Shown one piece after another: positions 33,837 to 44,215 of a DNA stretch of 64,000 bases. Source of the stretch: Clostridium homopropionicum DSM 5847 (lineage in GTDB: Bacteria; Bacillota; Clostridia; Clostridiales; Clostridiaceae); NCBI RefSeq assembly GCF_001263795.1, contig NZ_LHUR01000023.1, forward strand, positions 1-64,000, read 5' to 3'. A program made the translations under genes and the position numbers. The first letter of the stretch is position 1, and each line of letters starts with the position of its first letter. The notes below the pieces were generated by a model. The model worked only from the letters and a program-made list of their open reading frames with translations, was not told where the DNA came from and ran no database searches.

Positions 33837-36824
33837 CTACGCCCTGCTGTTTAACTTCTCATAAGTTTCAACCAGCATATACTCCATAAGAGCATTTTTG
33901 AACTGCTCATCATCCAAAACACGGGTAAAGAAGGATTGGTTCTGGTCCATCCTATCAATAACTTTATTGATAAAAACTTTCTCAAAAGCAAACCTAAAAT
34001 CATCAATAGTATTTGTTTTAGCCTTTTGAACCAAATCCTCATCAGCGGCAAAATCCTCTTTAATCTGCTCCACAGATAACTGGTCGGCTTTTGTAAAATC
34101 CGTTCCAAACCGATTATTAAGTCGCTGAATAATACTTGAAAGATAATCTTCCTGTTCTTCTTTTACTCCTGTTCCTGCAAATTTTACAGGTGTAACTGGT
34201 ACATTTTCATCATCAGAAGTTAGAGAAATACTCCCTTCAAATGTCTTTTTTGCAGCATAATACTCCAAAGCAATTTCATCTGCTAGGTGAATAGTAGAAC
34301 CTTTTTCCTTTGGCAGTTTTTTAAGTAGATATGTTAAGTATACATATAACTTATGGAGTTCCACATCTTCAAAAGGCGTGATTTGAAGGATGAAGGAATA
34401 AAGTCTTATGAATTTCGTTGCTTGACTACTAAAATCCTCTTTATGCTGTTCATCCAACTTTTTAAACCTTTCTACGGCTATATCTATCAAATGGTTTAAT
34501 ATTGCCCTGTCTCCAGAAGTCTTTTTATCCTTTGGCTTAAAGTATATATGAATAAACCTATCCAATTCTTCTTTTAAATACACGCTAGATGCATTTAGCA
34601 TAGTTTCAATATCATAAAGAAGATTGGGCTCTGTCACTTCTTCTACGATAGTTGCCTGATAGTAGGGTTTGAAGGCTTCTTGAATATCCTCTGCCTTATT
34701 TACAAAGTCAAGGATAAAGGTATCATCTTTTCCCCCGCAGGTTCTGTTAAGCCTTGATAAAGTCTGTACTGCTTTAACTCCCGACAACTTTTTGTCTACA
34801 TACATAGTATGTAAAAGGGGCTGGTCAAAGCCTGTCTGATACTTTTCCGCAACTAACAGCACTTGATATTCATCAGTGGCAAAGCGGTCTGGAAGTTCAG
34901 ACTCCTTAAATTTGTTCATACCACTTTCAGTATAATCTACTTCATCATCCTTTACGGTTCCTGAAAAGGCTACTAAGGTTTTCATATCTCTGTAGCCTTT
35001 CTTTTTGATATATTCATCAAAAGCATGCTTATAGCGTACAGCATGAAGCCTAGAACTGGTCACAACCATTGCCTTGGCTCTTCCCCCTATTTTATGTCTA
35101 GTTACGTTTCTAAAGTGTTCTACCATGATTTCAGTCTTTTGAGCAATGTTATGGGGATGAAGACTAACATATCTTGTAAGTGCTTTTGTGGCCTTAGCCT
35201 TGTCAAAAGCAGGGTCATCTTCTATTTTCTTTGCCAGTTTAAAGTAGGTTTCATATGTAACATAGTTTTGAAGTACATCTAGTATGAATCCTTCTTCAAT
35301 TGCCTGTCTCATAGAATATAAATGGAAGGGATGGGGTAGTCCATCTTCACCTATGGTTCCAAACATCTCAAGAGTCTTTGCTTTAGGTGTTGCCGTAAAG
35401 GCAAAGAAACTGATATTGGGCTGTTTTCCTCTTTTCTTTATGACTTTTAATATCTCTTCATCTGGGTCGTACTCTTTGCCTTCTAATTCTTCATCCAGTT
35501 TTGCTGCTTCTTCAAGACTGCTTACTGATAGCACTTCCCTTAGAGAAGCCATATTCTCTCCTGCACTGCTGGAATGGGCTTCATCTATAATTACTGCATA
35601 TTTATGATTTTCTAATTCCCCAACCTTTTCAATAATAAATGGGAATTTTTGCAGGGTAGAAATAATAATTCTTGTCCCACCCTTAATAGCATCAGCCAAT
35701 TGATTGGAGTCTTTATCTATTTTTTCAACAACCCCATGTTTATGCTCTAATTGATAAATGCTGTCCTGCAACTGCCTGTCCAAAACCCTTCTGTCGGTAA
35801 TAACAATCACAGAATCAAATACAGGATTATCCTCATCATCATGAAGGTTAGCAAGTCTATGGGCAAGCCAAGAAATAGAGTAGGTTTTTCCTGAACCTGC
35901 ACTGTGCTGTACAAGATAATTTGTTCCTACCCTCTTTTCCTTTGCATCGGCTTCCATTTTTCTTACTGCATCCAATTGGTGATATCTTGGAAATATGATA
36001 GTTTCTGAGGTATATATATTACCATCTATATCTTTCTTTTCTTGGGTCTCTATAAATACAAACTTCTTTAGTATATCCATCAGGCTATCCTTTTGGAGTA
36101 TCTCTTCCCAAAGGTAGGCAGTTTTAAGTCCATCAGAATTATCAGGATTTCCCTTTCCTCCATCACAGCCTTTATTAAAGGGTAAGAAGAAAGTCTTTTC
36201 CCAAGAAAGCCTTGTAGCCATATAGACTTCCACGGTATCTACTGCAAAGAATACAATGGCTCTTTTCTTAAACTGGAATAATAGTTCATTGGGGCTTCTA
36301 TCTTTCTTAAATTGAATTATTGCATCTTCATAAGTTTGACCAGTGAAAGGATTTTTAAGTTCAAGTACAATAACTGGAAGTCCATTGATACAGATGAGCA
36401 TATCAATGCTGTTTTCGTTTTTAGTGCTGTAGCGTACTTGTCTAGTAACAGATATGCGATTCTTTTCGTAAAGTTTAACTGTTTTCTCATTTAATTTGCT
36501 GGCAGGCTGAAAATAAGCAAGGTCTAAGTATACCCCATAGTCTTTAATCCCATGCCTTAATACATCAATCATGCCACGATTATTAAGTTCCCGATTTAAT
36601 CGGTTTAACACCTTAAATTGATACTGGTCTTTATAGATTTCTTTCAATCGCTCCATTTTCTTGGGCTGAGTATCCTCTAAGAAGTCAAATAGGATTTTTG
36701 TGTCAAGAGCAAACTCTTTGTTATAGTTGTTAGGATTACCCTTCACATATCCAGATTTTAAAAGATGTTCTTCAACATATTCTTCAAAGCCCTTTTCTGT
36801 AAGTTCCACTGGAGTTTTAGCCAT
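33837..36824 (-). CDS. hsdR: Type I restriction enzyme R subunit
   Basis: A 995-aa protein of normal HsdR length. N-terminal nuclease domain with IVLELKNPF (ExK of PD-(D/E)XK, about 150). Translocase: QHSAGSGKTYSISW (Walker A, about 310), VIIDEAHSS (DEAH-type box, about 415), FAFTATPK (motif III) and SRLNRTC (motif VI). It translocates and cuts unmethylated DNA as part of HsdR2M2S1. GGGGGG precedes the ATG. It is last in the operon hsdM-hsdS-hsdR, 27 bp after hsdS. Confidence 0.97.
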   Translation of the reverse strand: MAKTPVELTEKGFEEYVEEHLLKSGYVKGNPNNYNKEFALDTKILFDFLEDTQPKKMERLKEIYKDQYQFKVLNRLNRELNNRGMIDVLRHGIKDYGVYLDLAYFQPASKLNEKTVKLYEKNRISVTRQVRYSTKNENSIDMLICINGLPVIVLELKNPFTGQTYEDAIIQFKKDRSPNELLFQFKKRAIVFFAVDTVEVYMATRLSWEKTFFLPFNKGCDGGKGNPDNSDGLKTAYLWEEILQKDSLMDILKKFVFIETQEKKDIDGNIYTSETIIFPRYHQLDAVRKMEADAKEKRVGTNYLVQHSAGSGKTYSISWLAHRLANLHDDEDNPVFDSVIVITDRRVLDRQLQDSIYQLEHKHGVVEKIDKDSNQLADAIKGGTRIIISTLQKFPFIIEKVGELENHKYAVIIDEAHSSSAGENMASLREVLSVSSLEEAAKLDEELEGKEYDPDEEILKVIKKRGKQPNISFFAFTATPKAKTLEMFGTIGEDGLPHPFHLYSMRQAIEEGFILDVLQNYVTYETYFKLAKKIEDDPAFDKAKATKALTRYVSLHPHNIAQKTEIMVEHFRNVTRHKIGGRAKAMVVTSSRLHAVRYKHAFDEYIKKKGYRDMKTLVAFSGTVKDDEVDYTESGMNKFKESELPDRFATDEYQVLLVAEKYQTGFDQPLLHTMYVDKKLSGVKAVQTLSRLNRTCGGKDDTFILDFVNKAEDIQEAFKPYYQATIVEEVTEPNLLYDIETMLNASSVYLKEELDRFIHIYFKPKDKKTSGDRAILNHLIDIAVERFKKLDEQHKEDFSSQATKFIRLYSFILQITPFEDVELHKLYVYLTYLLKKLPKEKGSTIHLADEIALEYYAAKKTFEGSISLTSDDENVPVTPVKFAGTGVKEEQEDYLSSIIQRLNNRFGTDFTKADQLSVEQIKEDFAADEDLVQKAKTNTIDDFRFAFEKVFINKVIDRMDQNQSFFTRVLDDEQFKNALMEYMLVETYEKLNSRA

Positions 36825-36850
36825 TTAAGACCCCCCTTTAGTTTTTTAAA

Positions 36851-38143
36851 TTAACCTACTGCATAATTCCTTACATCAATTTTACCTGTTACCGCTTCAG
36901 AGATAAGGGATTGGCGATATTCTTTGAGTTTATTGATTTGTGCTTCTATATCATTTACCAATTCGTTAATTTGAGTAATGCAATTATCAAGATACTCTAC
37001 TATGTACATTTGCTCATCTCTATCTGGTAAAGCACACTCCAAAGCACCAATATCAGAAGCATTAACTGCTGGATAACTAACTCCCACTGACCTACAAACA
37101 ATCTCATTAATATACTTTTCTGACCTCATTAGATAAAACAAGTATTTTGGAACAACTTTTGATAATGGAGTTAAAACTGCAAATCCTGTAGAACATATTA
37201 AATTTGATTGAGCATTTTCAATAAAGGCTATTGCTTTCAAATATGTTCGAACCGTAGATACTATGGTATCCCCTTTAGATAAAATCCTTCTGGCTCTACT
37301 AGGTGCACCTTTAAAAATTAGACTTTGAATTCCATCAATTTTACCTATTGATGTTACACTACTTATATCAATATAGTCTATTTCATAATCATCATCTGTA
37401 CTTTCACTTAATGTTCTATTATTAATTAATGATTCATACTTTATTTTTGAAAGTCTCCAATGCTCTGGTATCTCCCCTATCCACTCAATCCCCGAATCCT
37501 TCATCCTAACATTCGGATTAAGTCCTTTTGTAACGGCTTCACTTATAATCGCTTGTCTCTTTTCCTGTAATAGTTCAATTAATTTTTCCTTATCAGCAAT
37601 TAAACCATCTATTTCAGTGGTTTTTTGGTCAAGGAAATTGGCAATGGCGATTTGTTCCTTTTTAGGAGGTAAAATTGATAGTAAATTATTAACATCTGTA
37701 ACTGTAACTGCTTCGAATGTACTACCTTTAGATTTAATAAAAAGTTCTTCTAGGCTAACATTCATGCTATACCATAAATACCTTACTTGAACTTTATTTG
37801 CCGTAACTGCACAAAGTCCTCTTCCTATGCCATATACTCTATCAGATATATTCATTGCTCCAACAGGAGCCCTTACAGAAAGAAGTATATCATTGATTTT
37901 TGAAAATTTATTAGCAGTATTACAATACATTTTAGGTATCGGATGCAAACTAGTAAATTCTGCATTTCCTTGTAAAAATGGCAATCCTATTTCATCAAGA
38001 CTACACTCTTCTGATTTGGGAGATTGACCCATTGTAATGTTAGATATATGCTTTAATTTTTTAACCTCCCAATGCTCAGGTATCTCCCCTATCCACTCAA
38101 CTCCTGAATCCTTATACCTCTCATATCTCCTATACTTACTCAT
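36851..38143 (-). CDS. hsdS: Type I restriction enzyme S (specificity) subunit
   Basis: A 430-aa protein with two target-recognition domains. Each opens with the same block, KDSGVEWIGEIPEHW at about 10 and KDSGIEWIGEIPEHW at about 216, and is followed by a conserved helix with EKLIELLQEKRQAIISEAVT (first) and a similar RQSLISEAVTGKI (second). This internal duplication is the norm for HsdS, each half reading one part of a bipartite target. It overlaps hsdM by 8 bp. Confidence 0.95.
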   Translation of the reverse strand: MSKYRRYERYKDSGVEWIGEIPEHWEVKKLKHISNITMGQSPKSEECSLDEIGLPFLQGNAEFTSLHPIPKMYCNTANKFSKINDILLSVRAPVGAMNISDRVYGIGRGLCAVTANKVQVRYLWYSMNVSLEELFIKSKGSTFEAVTVTDVNNLLSILPPKKEQIAIANFLDQKTTEIDGLIADKEKLIELLQEKRQAIISEAVTKGLNPNVRMKDSGIEWIGEIPEHWRLSKIKYESLINNRTLSESTDDDYEIDYIDISSVTSIGKIDGIQSLIFKGAPSRARRILSKGDTIVSTVRTYLKAIAFIENAQSNLICSTGFAVLTPLSKVVPKYLFYLMRSEKYINEIVCRSVGVSYPAVNASDIGALECALPDRDEQMYIVEYLDNCITQINELVNDIEAQINKLKEYRQSLISEAVTGKIDVRNYAVG

Positions 38144-40166
38144 CCCCCATCACCTTCCTCAACCTTTCCTGAATACTCTCCTCAAGTTCCTTAATCTCCT
38201 TTGCTATCTCTTCGGAAGGTCTTAGAGGCTCATATTTATAAAAGTGCCTTGTAAACGGTATCTCATATCCAACTTTAGTCTTACTTTCGTCTATCCAGGC
38301 ATCAGGAACATGAGGTTTTACTTCCCGTTCAAAGTATTCATGAATATCCTCTTTCAACGGTACATTCTCAGTATCTCTTAAGTCTGAATCTGGTTCTGGA
38401 TTACCCTTATTGTCTACACAAATGTCTGCTGTTTCATCCTTTTCAGATAAGGCAGATAATATAGCCTTTAATAGAGGGATGTTCAAATTAATATTTGCTG
38501 CTTTAAAAGTCTTTTTAAGTACCTTGGTAAAGGTATCCCTATTTTTATAAAGAACATTAGCATCCATTGTTTGTAAGGTGTCTATTATTTGCCTTTGAGT
38601 TTTCTTGCCTTCCTCTATTTCTTTAAGCCCTGCTTGGCCTTTCTTCCTGGATTCAGCAAGTTTCTTAAAAGCCGTTTCATTGTATAAATTATTAATCCTC
38701 TCTTCAGTTACTTGGAAGTTAAGCCTTAAGGGTCTCTCCACTACTATTTTTTGATAACCAAAATCTTCATTATCAAAAATCTTGCAGTATTCGTTTTCTT
38801 TAAAATCCCCATATATCCTCGTAATTTCTTTTATCTGTTCCTCACTGATTTCATTTCTTTTATTTCCAAGACTCTTCCTCATCTTCTGATAGAAGTCTAC
38901 TGCATTGACCAATTGTATTTTCCCTGTCCTTACAGGACCTTTCATTAGGTCATTGTTCTTACGGTTGGTTACTATCCAAATATAAGTAGAAATGCCGGTG
39001 TTATAAAATAACTGGTCGGGCAGTGCAATAATCCCTTCCAGCATATCATTTTCAATTATCCAGCGTCTGATTTCCGATTCTCCTGAACCTGCATCCCCTG
39101 TAAATAATGGTGAACCGTTAAAGATAATGGCAATACGGCTGCCTTTTTCATCTTGCCTCATTTTAGACATTAGGTGCTGTAAAAATAAAAGAGAACCATC
39201 AGATATTCTGGGAAGACCCGCACCAAATCTACCATCAAACCCGTCTTTCTCATATTCTTCACGAATAAACTTCTCTGCTTTTTTCCATTCCACGCCAAAG
39301 GGCGGATTCGTAAGCATGTACCTAAAAGTTGTACCCCTGTGTCCATCCTCCGTAAAACTGTCTCCTAAGATGATGTTATCTGCATTTTGTCCTTTTATAA
39401 GCATGTCGGATTTGCAGATACTAAAGGATTGGGGATTTATCTCCTGACCAAACAATTCTACTTGTATTCCAGGATTTAATTCTTTCAAATGCTGCTCTGT
39501 AACTGAAAGCATGCCTCCTGTCCCTGCACAGCAGTCGTAGACAGTTGTAACAAGTCCTGGCTGAGTCAGTTCCTCATTATCTTCGTTTAGGAGAATATTT
39601 ACCATGAGCCTTATAACCTCACGAGGGGTGTAGTGGTCTCCTGCCTCTCCATGTTCAGAAAATCTTCTTATCAGTTCTTCAAATATGTACCCCATTTCTG
39701 TGTTGCTTACTACATCGGGATGCAAATCTATTTTATTAAATTCAGATATCACAAGATAAAGCAGGTCATTATCATTAAGTTTTGTAATCTGCTTATCAAA
39801 ATCAAAATACTCTATGATTTCCCTAGCATTCTTGGAAAAGCCATTGATATAATTCCTTAAATTATTTGAGATATTATCTGGCTCTGCTAATAACTTTTCA
39901 AAATCATATTTGCTGGTATTATTGAATTCCTGATTTGAAATCCTATTTAAAACAGGGTCTACGTTTTGCAGCCCCGACTTCTTTAATGCTTCATACTTTT
40001 TAAGTACTTCCTCTTTAGTGGCTGCAAGAACGCAGTCAAACCTCCTTAGTACGGCCATAGGTAAGACTACATCCCCGTACTGTTCTTTTTTATAAGGACC
40101 TCTTAAAAGTTCTGCTATACTCCATATAAAGTTAATTTTATCTTGAAAATTAATCAAATCTATCAC
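38136..40166 (-). CDS. hsdM: Type I restriction enzyme M (N6-adenine methylase) subunit
   Basis: A 676-aa protein, longer than most HsdM. The helical N-terminal domain (HsdM_N) is followed by DHYTPREVIRLMV, then YDCCAGTGGMLSV (SAM site, motif I) and the catalytic LTNPPFG (motif IV, NPPF). The C-terminal 150 residues, after about 480, add a coiled-coil and a conserved REVKPHVPDAWIDESKTKVGYEIPFTRHFYKY segment split here by reading. A GTG start is likely. It methylates host sites and forms the core of the restriction complex. Confidence 0.95.
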   Translation of the reverse strand: MIDLINFQDKINFIWSIAELLRGPYKKEQYGDVVLPMAVLRRFDCVLAATKEEVLKKYEALKKSGLQNVDPVLNRISNQEFNNTSKYDFEKLLAEPDNISNNLRNYINGFSKNAREIIEYFDFDKQITKLNDNDLLYLVISEFNKIDLHPDVVSNTEMGYIFEELIRRFSEHGEAGDHYTPREVIRLMVNILLNEDNEELTQPGLVTTVYDCCAGTGGMLSVTEQHLKELNPGIQVELFGQEINPQSFSICKSDMLIKGQNADNIILGDSFTEDGHRGTTFRYMLTNPPFGVEWKKAEKFIREEYEKDGFDGRFGAGLPRISDGSLLFLQHLMSKMRQDEKGSRIAIIFNGSPLFTGDAGSGESEIRRWIIENDMLEGIIALPDQLFYNTGISTYIWIVTNRKNNDLMKGPVRTGKIQLVNAVDFYQKMRKSLGNKRNEISEEQIKEITRIYGDFKENEYCKIFDNEDFGYQKIVVERPLRLNFQVTEERINNLYNETAFKKLAESRKKGQAGLKEIEEGKKTQRQIIDTLQTMDANVLYKNRDTFTKVLKKTFKAANINLNIPLLKAILSALSEKDETADICVDNKGNPEPDSDLRDTENVPLKEDIHEYFEREVKPHVPDAWIDESKTKVGYEIPFTRHFYKYEPLRPSEEIAKEIKELEESIQERLRKVMGDE

Positions 40167-40315
40167 TCCTATGAATTTCCCAATTTGGGTATATTAAATT
40201 CAGCATTAATATCTACATACCAAATTATATCATCTATACTTTAATATTCTATATCTTTTTAGGTTTTCCTTTGCATATTACATCTTATATAGGGTGCAAT
40301 ACTGCATATAAAGAA

Positions 40316-40332
40316 ACATGCCAAAGGCATGT
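40316..40332 (-). terminator. Terminator after 40348-42078
   Basis: ACATGCC and GGCATGT form a stem with an AAA loop, followed on the minus strand by TTCTTT. Confidence 0.65.
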
Positions 40333-40347
40333 ATAATTAGTCCTTTA

Positions 40348-42078
40348 TTATGCAATAATAGAATTTTTCAAAGACAATGCCATATAAAATAGTTCATCTA
40401 AATACAGCATCAATTTTAATGAATTTATTTCAGTGTCATAGTTAACAGCCTGTCCATGAAATATTTTGTGCCTGCTAAAATCATGTACCCCATCTGGTTT
40501 TTCGGGATTAAATCTGACATAGAATGAATCCATACAATTAAAAGCATAACTAACAATAAATCCATCTAGTTCCTTTGCTTTCTCTTTAAAATTGTCATAC
40601 AAGATACCAAATTTAAATGCCGTTACATCATAATTTCCCCTCATAAAGTCCCGAATGATACCTTCAATCATTAGCGCCCATACTGGAACTGATAGAGAAT
40701 ACATTTCTAATTTATGAGCATAGAAAGCATCATTAACCTTCTTTTCCCACTTATTAAAATACTCTAATTCATTCCATTCGTTTATTATCTCTTCAAGTTC
40801 TTTGTATTCACCAGATTTATAATAGTCAGATATTATTTTATCTACATCTTTCTGCTTTAGAGTTTCTTTATTTTTATAGATATAGTTAATTATTTCTATG
40901 GGAAGGGAACTAATAAACCACCATCCAAATTGGAGCATGGTTTTTGCCTTTTTATTTAAATTATCGCTAATATTTTTTCTTGCAAACAGAATTTGCTGTG
41001 TCTCCAATAAAAACGGCCTTATATTGCCAATGATATCCTGCTGCACATTTGCAAAATTAAATAACTTGTCATGATGTGTGAAGTTAAGTATTTTGTTTAA
41101 TTCTGCTCCAAATGCTTGCATATGGCTCTGAATGCCACTATTCATGACATTTCTAAGTGCTTCTTGACTTTCTAATGCCGTTTTAACATATTCCATGTTG
41201 ATTGGCTGCAATATATCCCTTATTGCATTTATTTCAGAATAATAGTTTTTAATTGTTTCATTAATAATACTCGTTGTTGGCACTAATACAGACTGCATTT
41301 CTATTATCGATTTATTTATACTCCTTTGTATCGGGTTAATAACTTCCATATATGTACCTATCATATTCCCCATCTTACTTGCAGTAGCCGCCAATTCCGT
41401 CAACGCAGAATTGCCTATAATGTTTTGATATATTGCTATATCAACCAAAGGAGGTCTTACTGTTTCTGTTATTCTACTTAGTTTTGATACTAACTCTATG
41501 CCTGGCAGTAAGTTTTTATAGTAGTCAGCAAAATCTAATTTAGGCTTTAATTGCTCTGCTACTTTTTTTATATGTTCTCTATACTTTTCTGTTTCTTTTT
41601 TATGTATCAAATAGAATTTTTGGAAGAAGTCATCTGTTTCCTCAGGTACTTCTTCGGCAAATCCTTTTAAATAGTTTGAACTATTTATTATTTCTTCTCC
41701 TACTTTTTGCAAGTCATTATCTGATAAACCCTCTATGTCGTCTAAACCAAGAATAGGGAAGTCATCTTCTTGGTAAATAACTTTTTTATTATTGTTGATT
41801 ATCTTCAAAACCATTGTGCAGAATGATTTTCTATAACTTTCTGTTTCTTCAAAGGCCTTTTCATAAGCGATTGCAGCATTCATGCTATAATAAACAGGTA
41901 TTTTTAATTCTCTGCCCTTCCAATTTACAGGTACCAATTTTATCGCTCTTTTATGGGCTTCTATTATATCTTCTACATTTGTTATTTTCTTTACATCTCT
42001 AGATTCTTTTTTCACAGATATCACCCTTTGTCCAAATACTGTTAATTCCATTTTACGACATATCTTTATAATCCTCAA
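40348..42078 (-). CDS. Large protein with C-terminal HEPN-like motif
   Basis: A 576-aa protein. The N-terminal 140 residues look globular; the middle (about 150-370) is long amphipathic helix. The C-terminal end reads DFSRHKIFHGQAVNYDTEIN then LKLMLYLDELFYMAL, where R-x4-H (RHKIFH) fits the HEPN RNase motif common at the C-terminus of such proteins. A TTG start at 42078 or the ATG at 42051 are both possible. It lies 180 bp upstream of hsdM and could be an add-on abortive gene to the type I system. Confidence 0.55.
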   Translation of the reverse strand: MRIIKICRKMELTVFGQRVISVKKESRDVKKITNVEDIIEAHKRAIKLVPVNWKGRELKIPVYYSMNAAIAYEKAFEETESYRKSFCTMVLKIINNNKKVIYQEDDFPILGLDDIEGLSDNDLQKVGEEIINSSNYLKGFAEEVPEETDDFFQKFYLIHKKETEKYREHIKKVAEQLKPKLDFADYYKNLLPGIELVSKLSRITETVRPPLVDIAIYQNIIGNSALTELAATASKMGNMIGTYMEVINPIQRSINKSIIEMQSVLVPTTSIINETIKNYYSEINAIRDILQPINMEYVKTALESQEALRNVMNSGIQSHMQAFGAELNKILNFTHHDKLFNFANVQQDIIGNIRPFLLETQQILFARKNISDNLNKKAKTMLQFGWWFISSLPIEIINYIYKNKETLKQKDVDKIISDYYKSGEYKELEEIINEWNELEYFNKWEKKVNDAFYAHKLEMYSLSVPVWALMIEGIIRDFMRGNYDVTAFKFGILYDNFKEKAKELDGFIVSYAFNCMDSFYVRFNPEKPDGVHDFSRHKIFHGQAVNYDTEINSLKLMLYLDELFYMALSLKNSIIA

Positions 42079-42112
42079 CAGAATTACGGCATTTTATCGA
42101 CCATTAATCTGT

Positions 42113-42262
42113 TATAATAAAATCACATCTCTTAAGGAGTGTGCTTTTATTTGGACTACTTATCAATTATTAGCAATAAATAATTTGTTATAGATGTTTT
42201 ATTCAGTACATATTTTGTTTGCAGAAGGTGCATTTTACCTAATGCTGCCTTCTGCTTTTCTT
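42113..42262 (+). ncRNA. Possible short transcript between divergent minus-strand genes
   Basis: A TATAAT (42113-42118) is followed by TTAAGGAGT and a 10-codon TTG-started frame (42151-42183), and then by a stem GCAGAAGG / CCTTCTGC with TTTTCTTTT (42221-42262), a good plus-strand terminator. This would give a transcript of about 140 nt. The -35 box is weak. A short RNA or leader-type peptide is possible; the evidence is thin. Confidence 0.3.
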
Positions 42263-42294
42263 TTACTAGGGTCTTTTATTTTCTTTACTATATT

Positions 42295-43122
42295 TTAAAT
42301 TAATTCATCTATACGCTTCATCAGTGTGTTTTTCCCTAGATAGTTTTCAATAAATATTACAGAAATCGGCTTATCTTCTTCATCATTTATTAAGTTCTTA
42401 ATTGATGCATCATATCCTTGCTTTCTATACTCCTGAATTTCTGCTTCGATTACATCAATGTTTGGTATGTTAATTGCTCCTGTATTAAGGACCTTATACT
42501 CAAACCATTCTCTCGGAATAATTTCAAAATCTGGCAGTTCCCTCTGAGCCCTTTCGTATATATATAAAATATCTGCTTGACTTGTTGTATTGGAAAGGTT
42601 CTTTAAACTATTGCTTCCATATTCTTTTGTCCAAATTATCATTTCTTTGTTCCATTCAAACTTCTTCAAACAATAATCTTGCAATATATTTCCTTCGTCT
42701 TGCTTTAGTCTTGTTTGTCTATTTCTTTCCCATGATAATAATTCTTCAAATGTCATGGGTTTACTAAAGAACTTAATGACTAGATTCCCTGTACAGCATC
42801 TACATTCTTCATCATAATCGTAGTATTCTGTTGGTATGCCGGTAACTTCGAATTCACCCATTGAATTCATAAATTCTTTAATGCAGTAAAACCCTATATT
42901 ATAGCAGTCTTTATCATATTTACATTCTTCCAAATATGCAATTTCATCATGCTCTGCTTCAACTTGAATACTTTGGAGCATACCTTTGCTAACAACACTA
43001 TACAATTCCGCCTCCCTGCCATCTTCAGATAGGAGATAATTGACTCTGATTAGTCTTTTACTTGTTCTATCCTTAACTGTCTTTTTATTTTCAGCACTAA
43101 TTACCATTTCTAATTGTCTCAT
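42295..43122 (-). CDS. Hypothetical protein
   Basis: A 275-aa protein of mixed charge. A CRCCTG motif at about 108 and a helical C-terminus (PISVIFIENYLGKN) are the only features. AGAGGAG precedes the ATG. No family recognised. Confidence 0.6.
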   Translation of the reverse strand: MRQLEMVISAENKKTVKDRTSKRLIRVNYLLSEDGREAELYSVVSKGMLQSIQVEAEHDEIAYLEECKYDKDCYNIGFYCIKEFMNSMGEFEVTGIPTEYYDYDEECRCCTGNLVIKFFSKPMTFEELLSWERNRQTRLKQDEGNILQDYCLKKFEWNKEMIIWTKEYGSNSLKNLSNTTSQADILYIYERAQRELPDFEIIPREWFEYKVLNTGAINIPNIDVIEAEIQEYRKQGYDASIKNLINDEEDKPISVIFIENYLGKNTLMKRIDELI

Positions 43123-43264
43123 AATACATCTCTCCTCTTATTTTTAATATTGAAATCATATTTCCATTTTTTATCATGCTGGAAGTGCCCCGAAATTCGT
43201 CTATATAACGGAGCACCCAGCCATTCCCACAAAATGCTCTCAATCCACTTTTACAGTAAATTTA

Positions 43265-43576
43265 TTATGCTTCTTCTAATTTATCTGCAAAATACTTCTC
43301 AATTACTTCATTGCAATCATTTTTTTCAAGCCATTCATATGCTTCCTCTGGTTCTAAAGGAATAATACCTTCGGTCCCCCATCCACATCCATAACCTGAC
43401 TCCCCATACTTTGATAAGGCACCACCTGAATAACACAGAAACATATTACCTTTTTTGGTTATATATAATTCTTCATGCAAATAATTAAAGTCATCATTGC
43501 CAAGACCATTCCAGTATTTGCCCAATAATTCCGCCGTTTCTGTATTATAAACTTTACGATTAATTATTTTTTTCAT
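43265..43576 (-). CDS. Conserved small protein of the MKKIINRKVYNTETAELLG type
   Basis: A 103-aa protein. The opening MKKIINRKVYNTETAELLG and the later LEPEEAYEWLEKND are typical of a small family often carried on Firmicute plasmids and phages, of unknown function. GGGAG lies upstream. Upstream frames 43563-43709 overlap its first codons. Confidence 0.65.
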   Translation of the reverse strand: MKKIINRKVYNTETAELLGKYWNGLGNDDFNYLHEELYITKKGNMFLCYSGGALSKYGESGYGCGWGTEGIIPLEPEEAYEWLEKNDCNEVIEKYFADKLEEA

Positions 43577-43709
43577 ATTTCATTTCTCCCTTGCTTTTTG
43601 ATATAATACTTATTAATAAATTTATTTTTATAAATTTCCACTGTAAAAGGGGCATTCGGCAAAATGCCTCTTTTACTTCTTTGGTACTTGGTGCCCTAAT
43701 CCTTACCAT
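43563..43709 (-). CDS. Possible 48-residue upstream peptide
   Basis: ATG at 43709 after AAAGGAG, frame MVRIRAPSTKEVKEAF and on, ending 11 bp inside the next gene. A hairpin GGCATT/AATGCC lies within it (about 43,660-43,680). It could be a translated leader coupled to 43265-43576. There is no family match and coding status is uncertain. Confidence 0.3.
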
Positions 43710-44215
43710 AGAATCATCTCCTTTTCCGACCCTCTTTTATTGAACATAACACATGTTTTTAAAAAGTAAGGTGATTTGCAAGATTTTAAAAAACTTCTTT
43801 AATAATCCATATCTCGTTTTTCTCCCCTTCTATTTTTGAGCATAACACATGAAAAATAGGCAGAATGGATTTTTCATAGGTCTTTAGTCCTATTTTTATA
43901 TATTTTTTAAAAAACTTTTTCCCTTTTCTTAATAACTGACACTATTTATGCTTAAATTTGGCATCAAAAAACTGTCTACTAAAAAAGTAGACAGTTTTTC
44001 AAGAAAAGGATGCTTGTTGAAACCACTATTAGATGGGCATACCTTATATATAATTGGGTATCCTTGTCAAGTTTATTTTTTTATATCCTTAGCCCTTTAT
44101 CCTTAAAACCTTAACCCTATAATTATGTATATTAGTGGAGTTAGGGTAAAGGCTTAAGTTACAGGGGTTTTGATGGATTTTCATACCACAAAAAAGATAA
44201 GATAAATAAAACATA
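43710..44215. other. Gene-free stretch with duplicated promoter-like segments and a terminator
   Basis: On the minus strand CATGTGTTATG(T/C)TCAA occurs twice (about 43,740 and 43,838), each followed by A-rich DNA and a GGAG-type site, as if the upstream region of 43563-43709 had been duplicated. A perfect 14-bp-arm hairpin (AAAAACTGTCTACT, 43967-43999) acts as a terminator on either strand. An imperfect inverted pair CCTTAACCCTA/TTAGGGTAAAGG lies at 44,105-44,155. No gene is visible. Confidence 0.5.
43967..43999. terminator. Strong symmetrical terminator hairpin
   Basis: AAAAACTGTCTACT (43967-43980) and AGTAGACAGTTTTT (43986-43999), a perfect 14-bp stem with a 5-nt loop, with T-runs on both strands. 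Confidence 0.8.
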
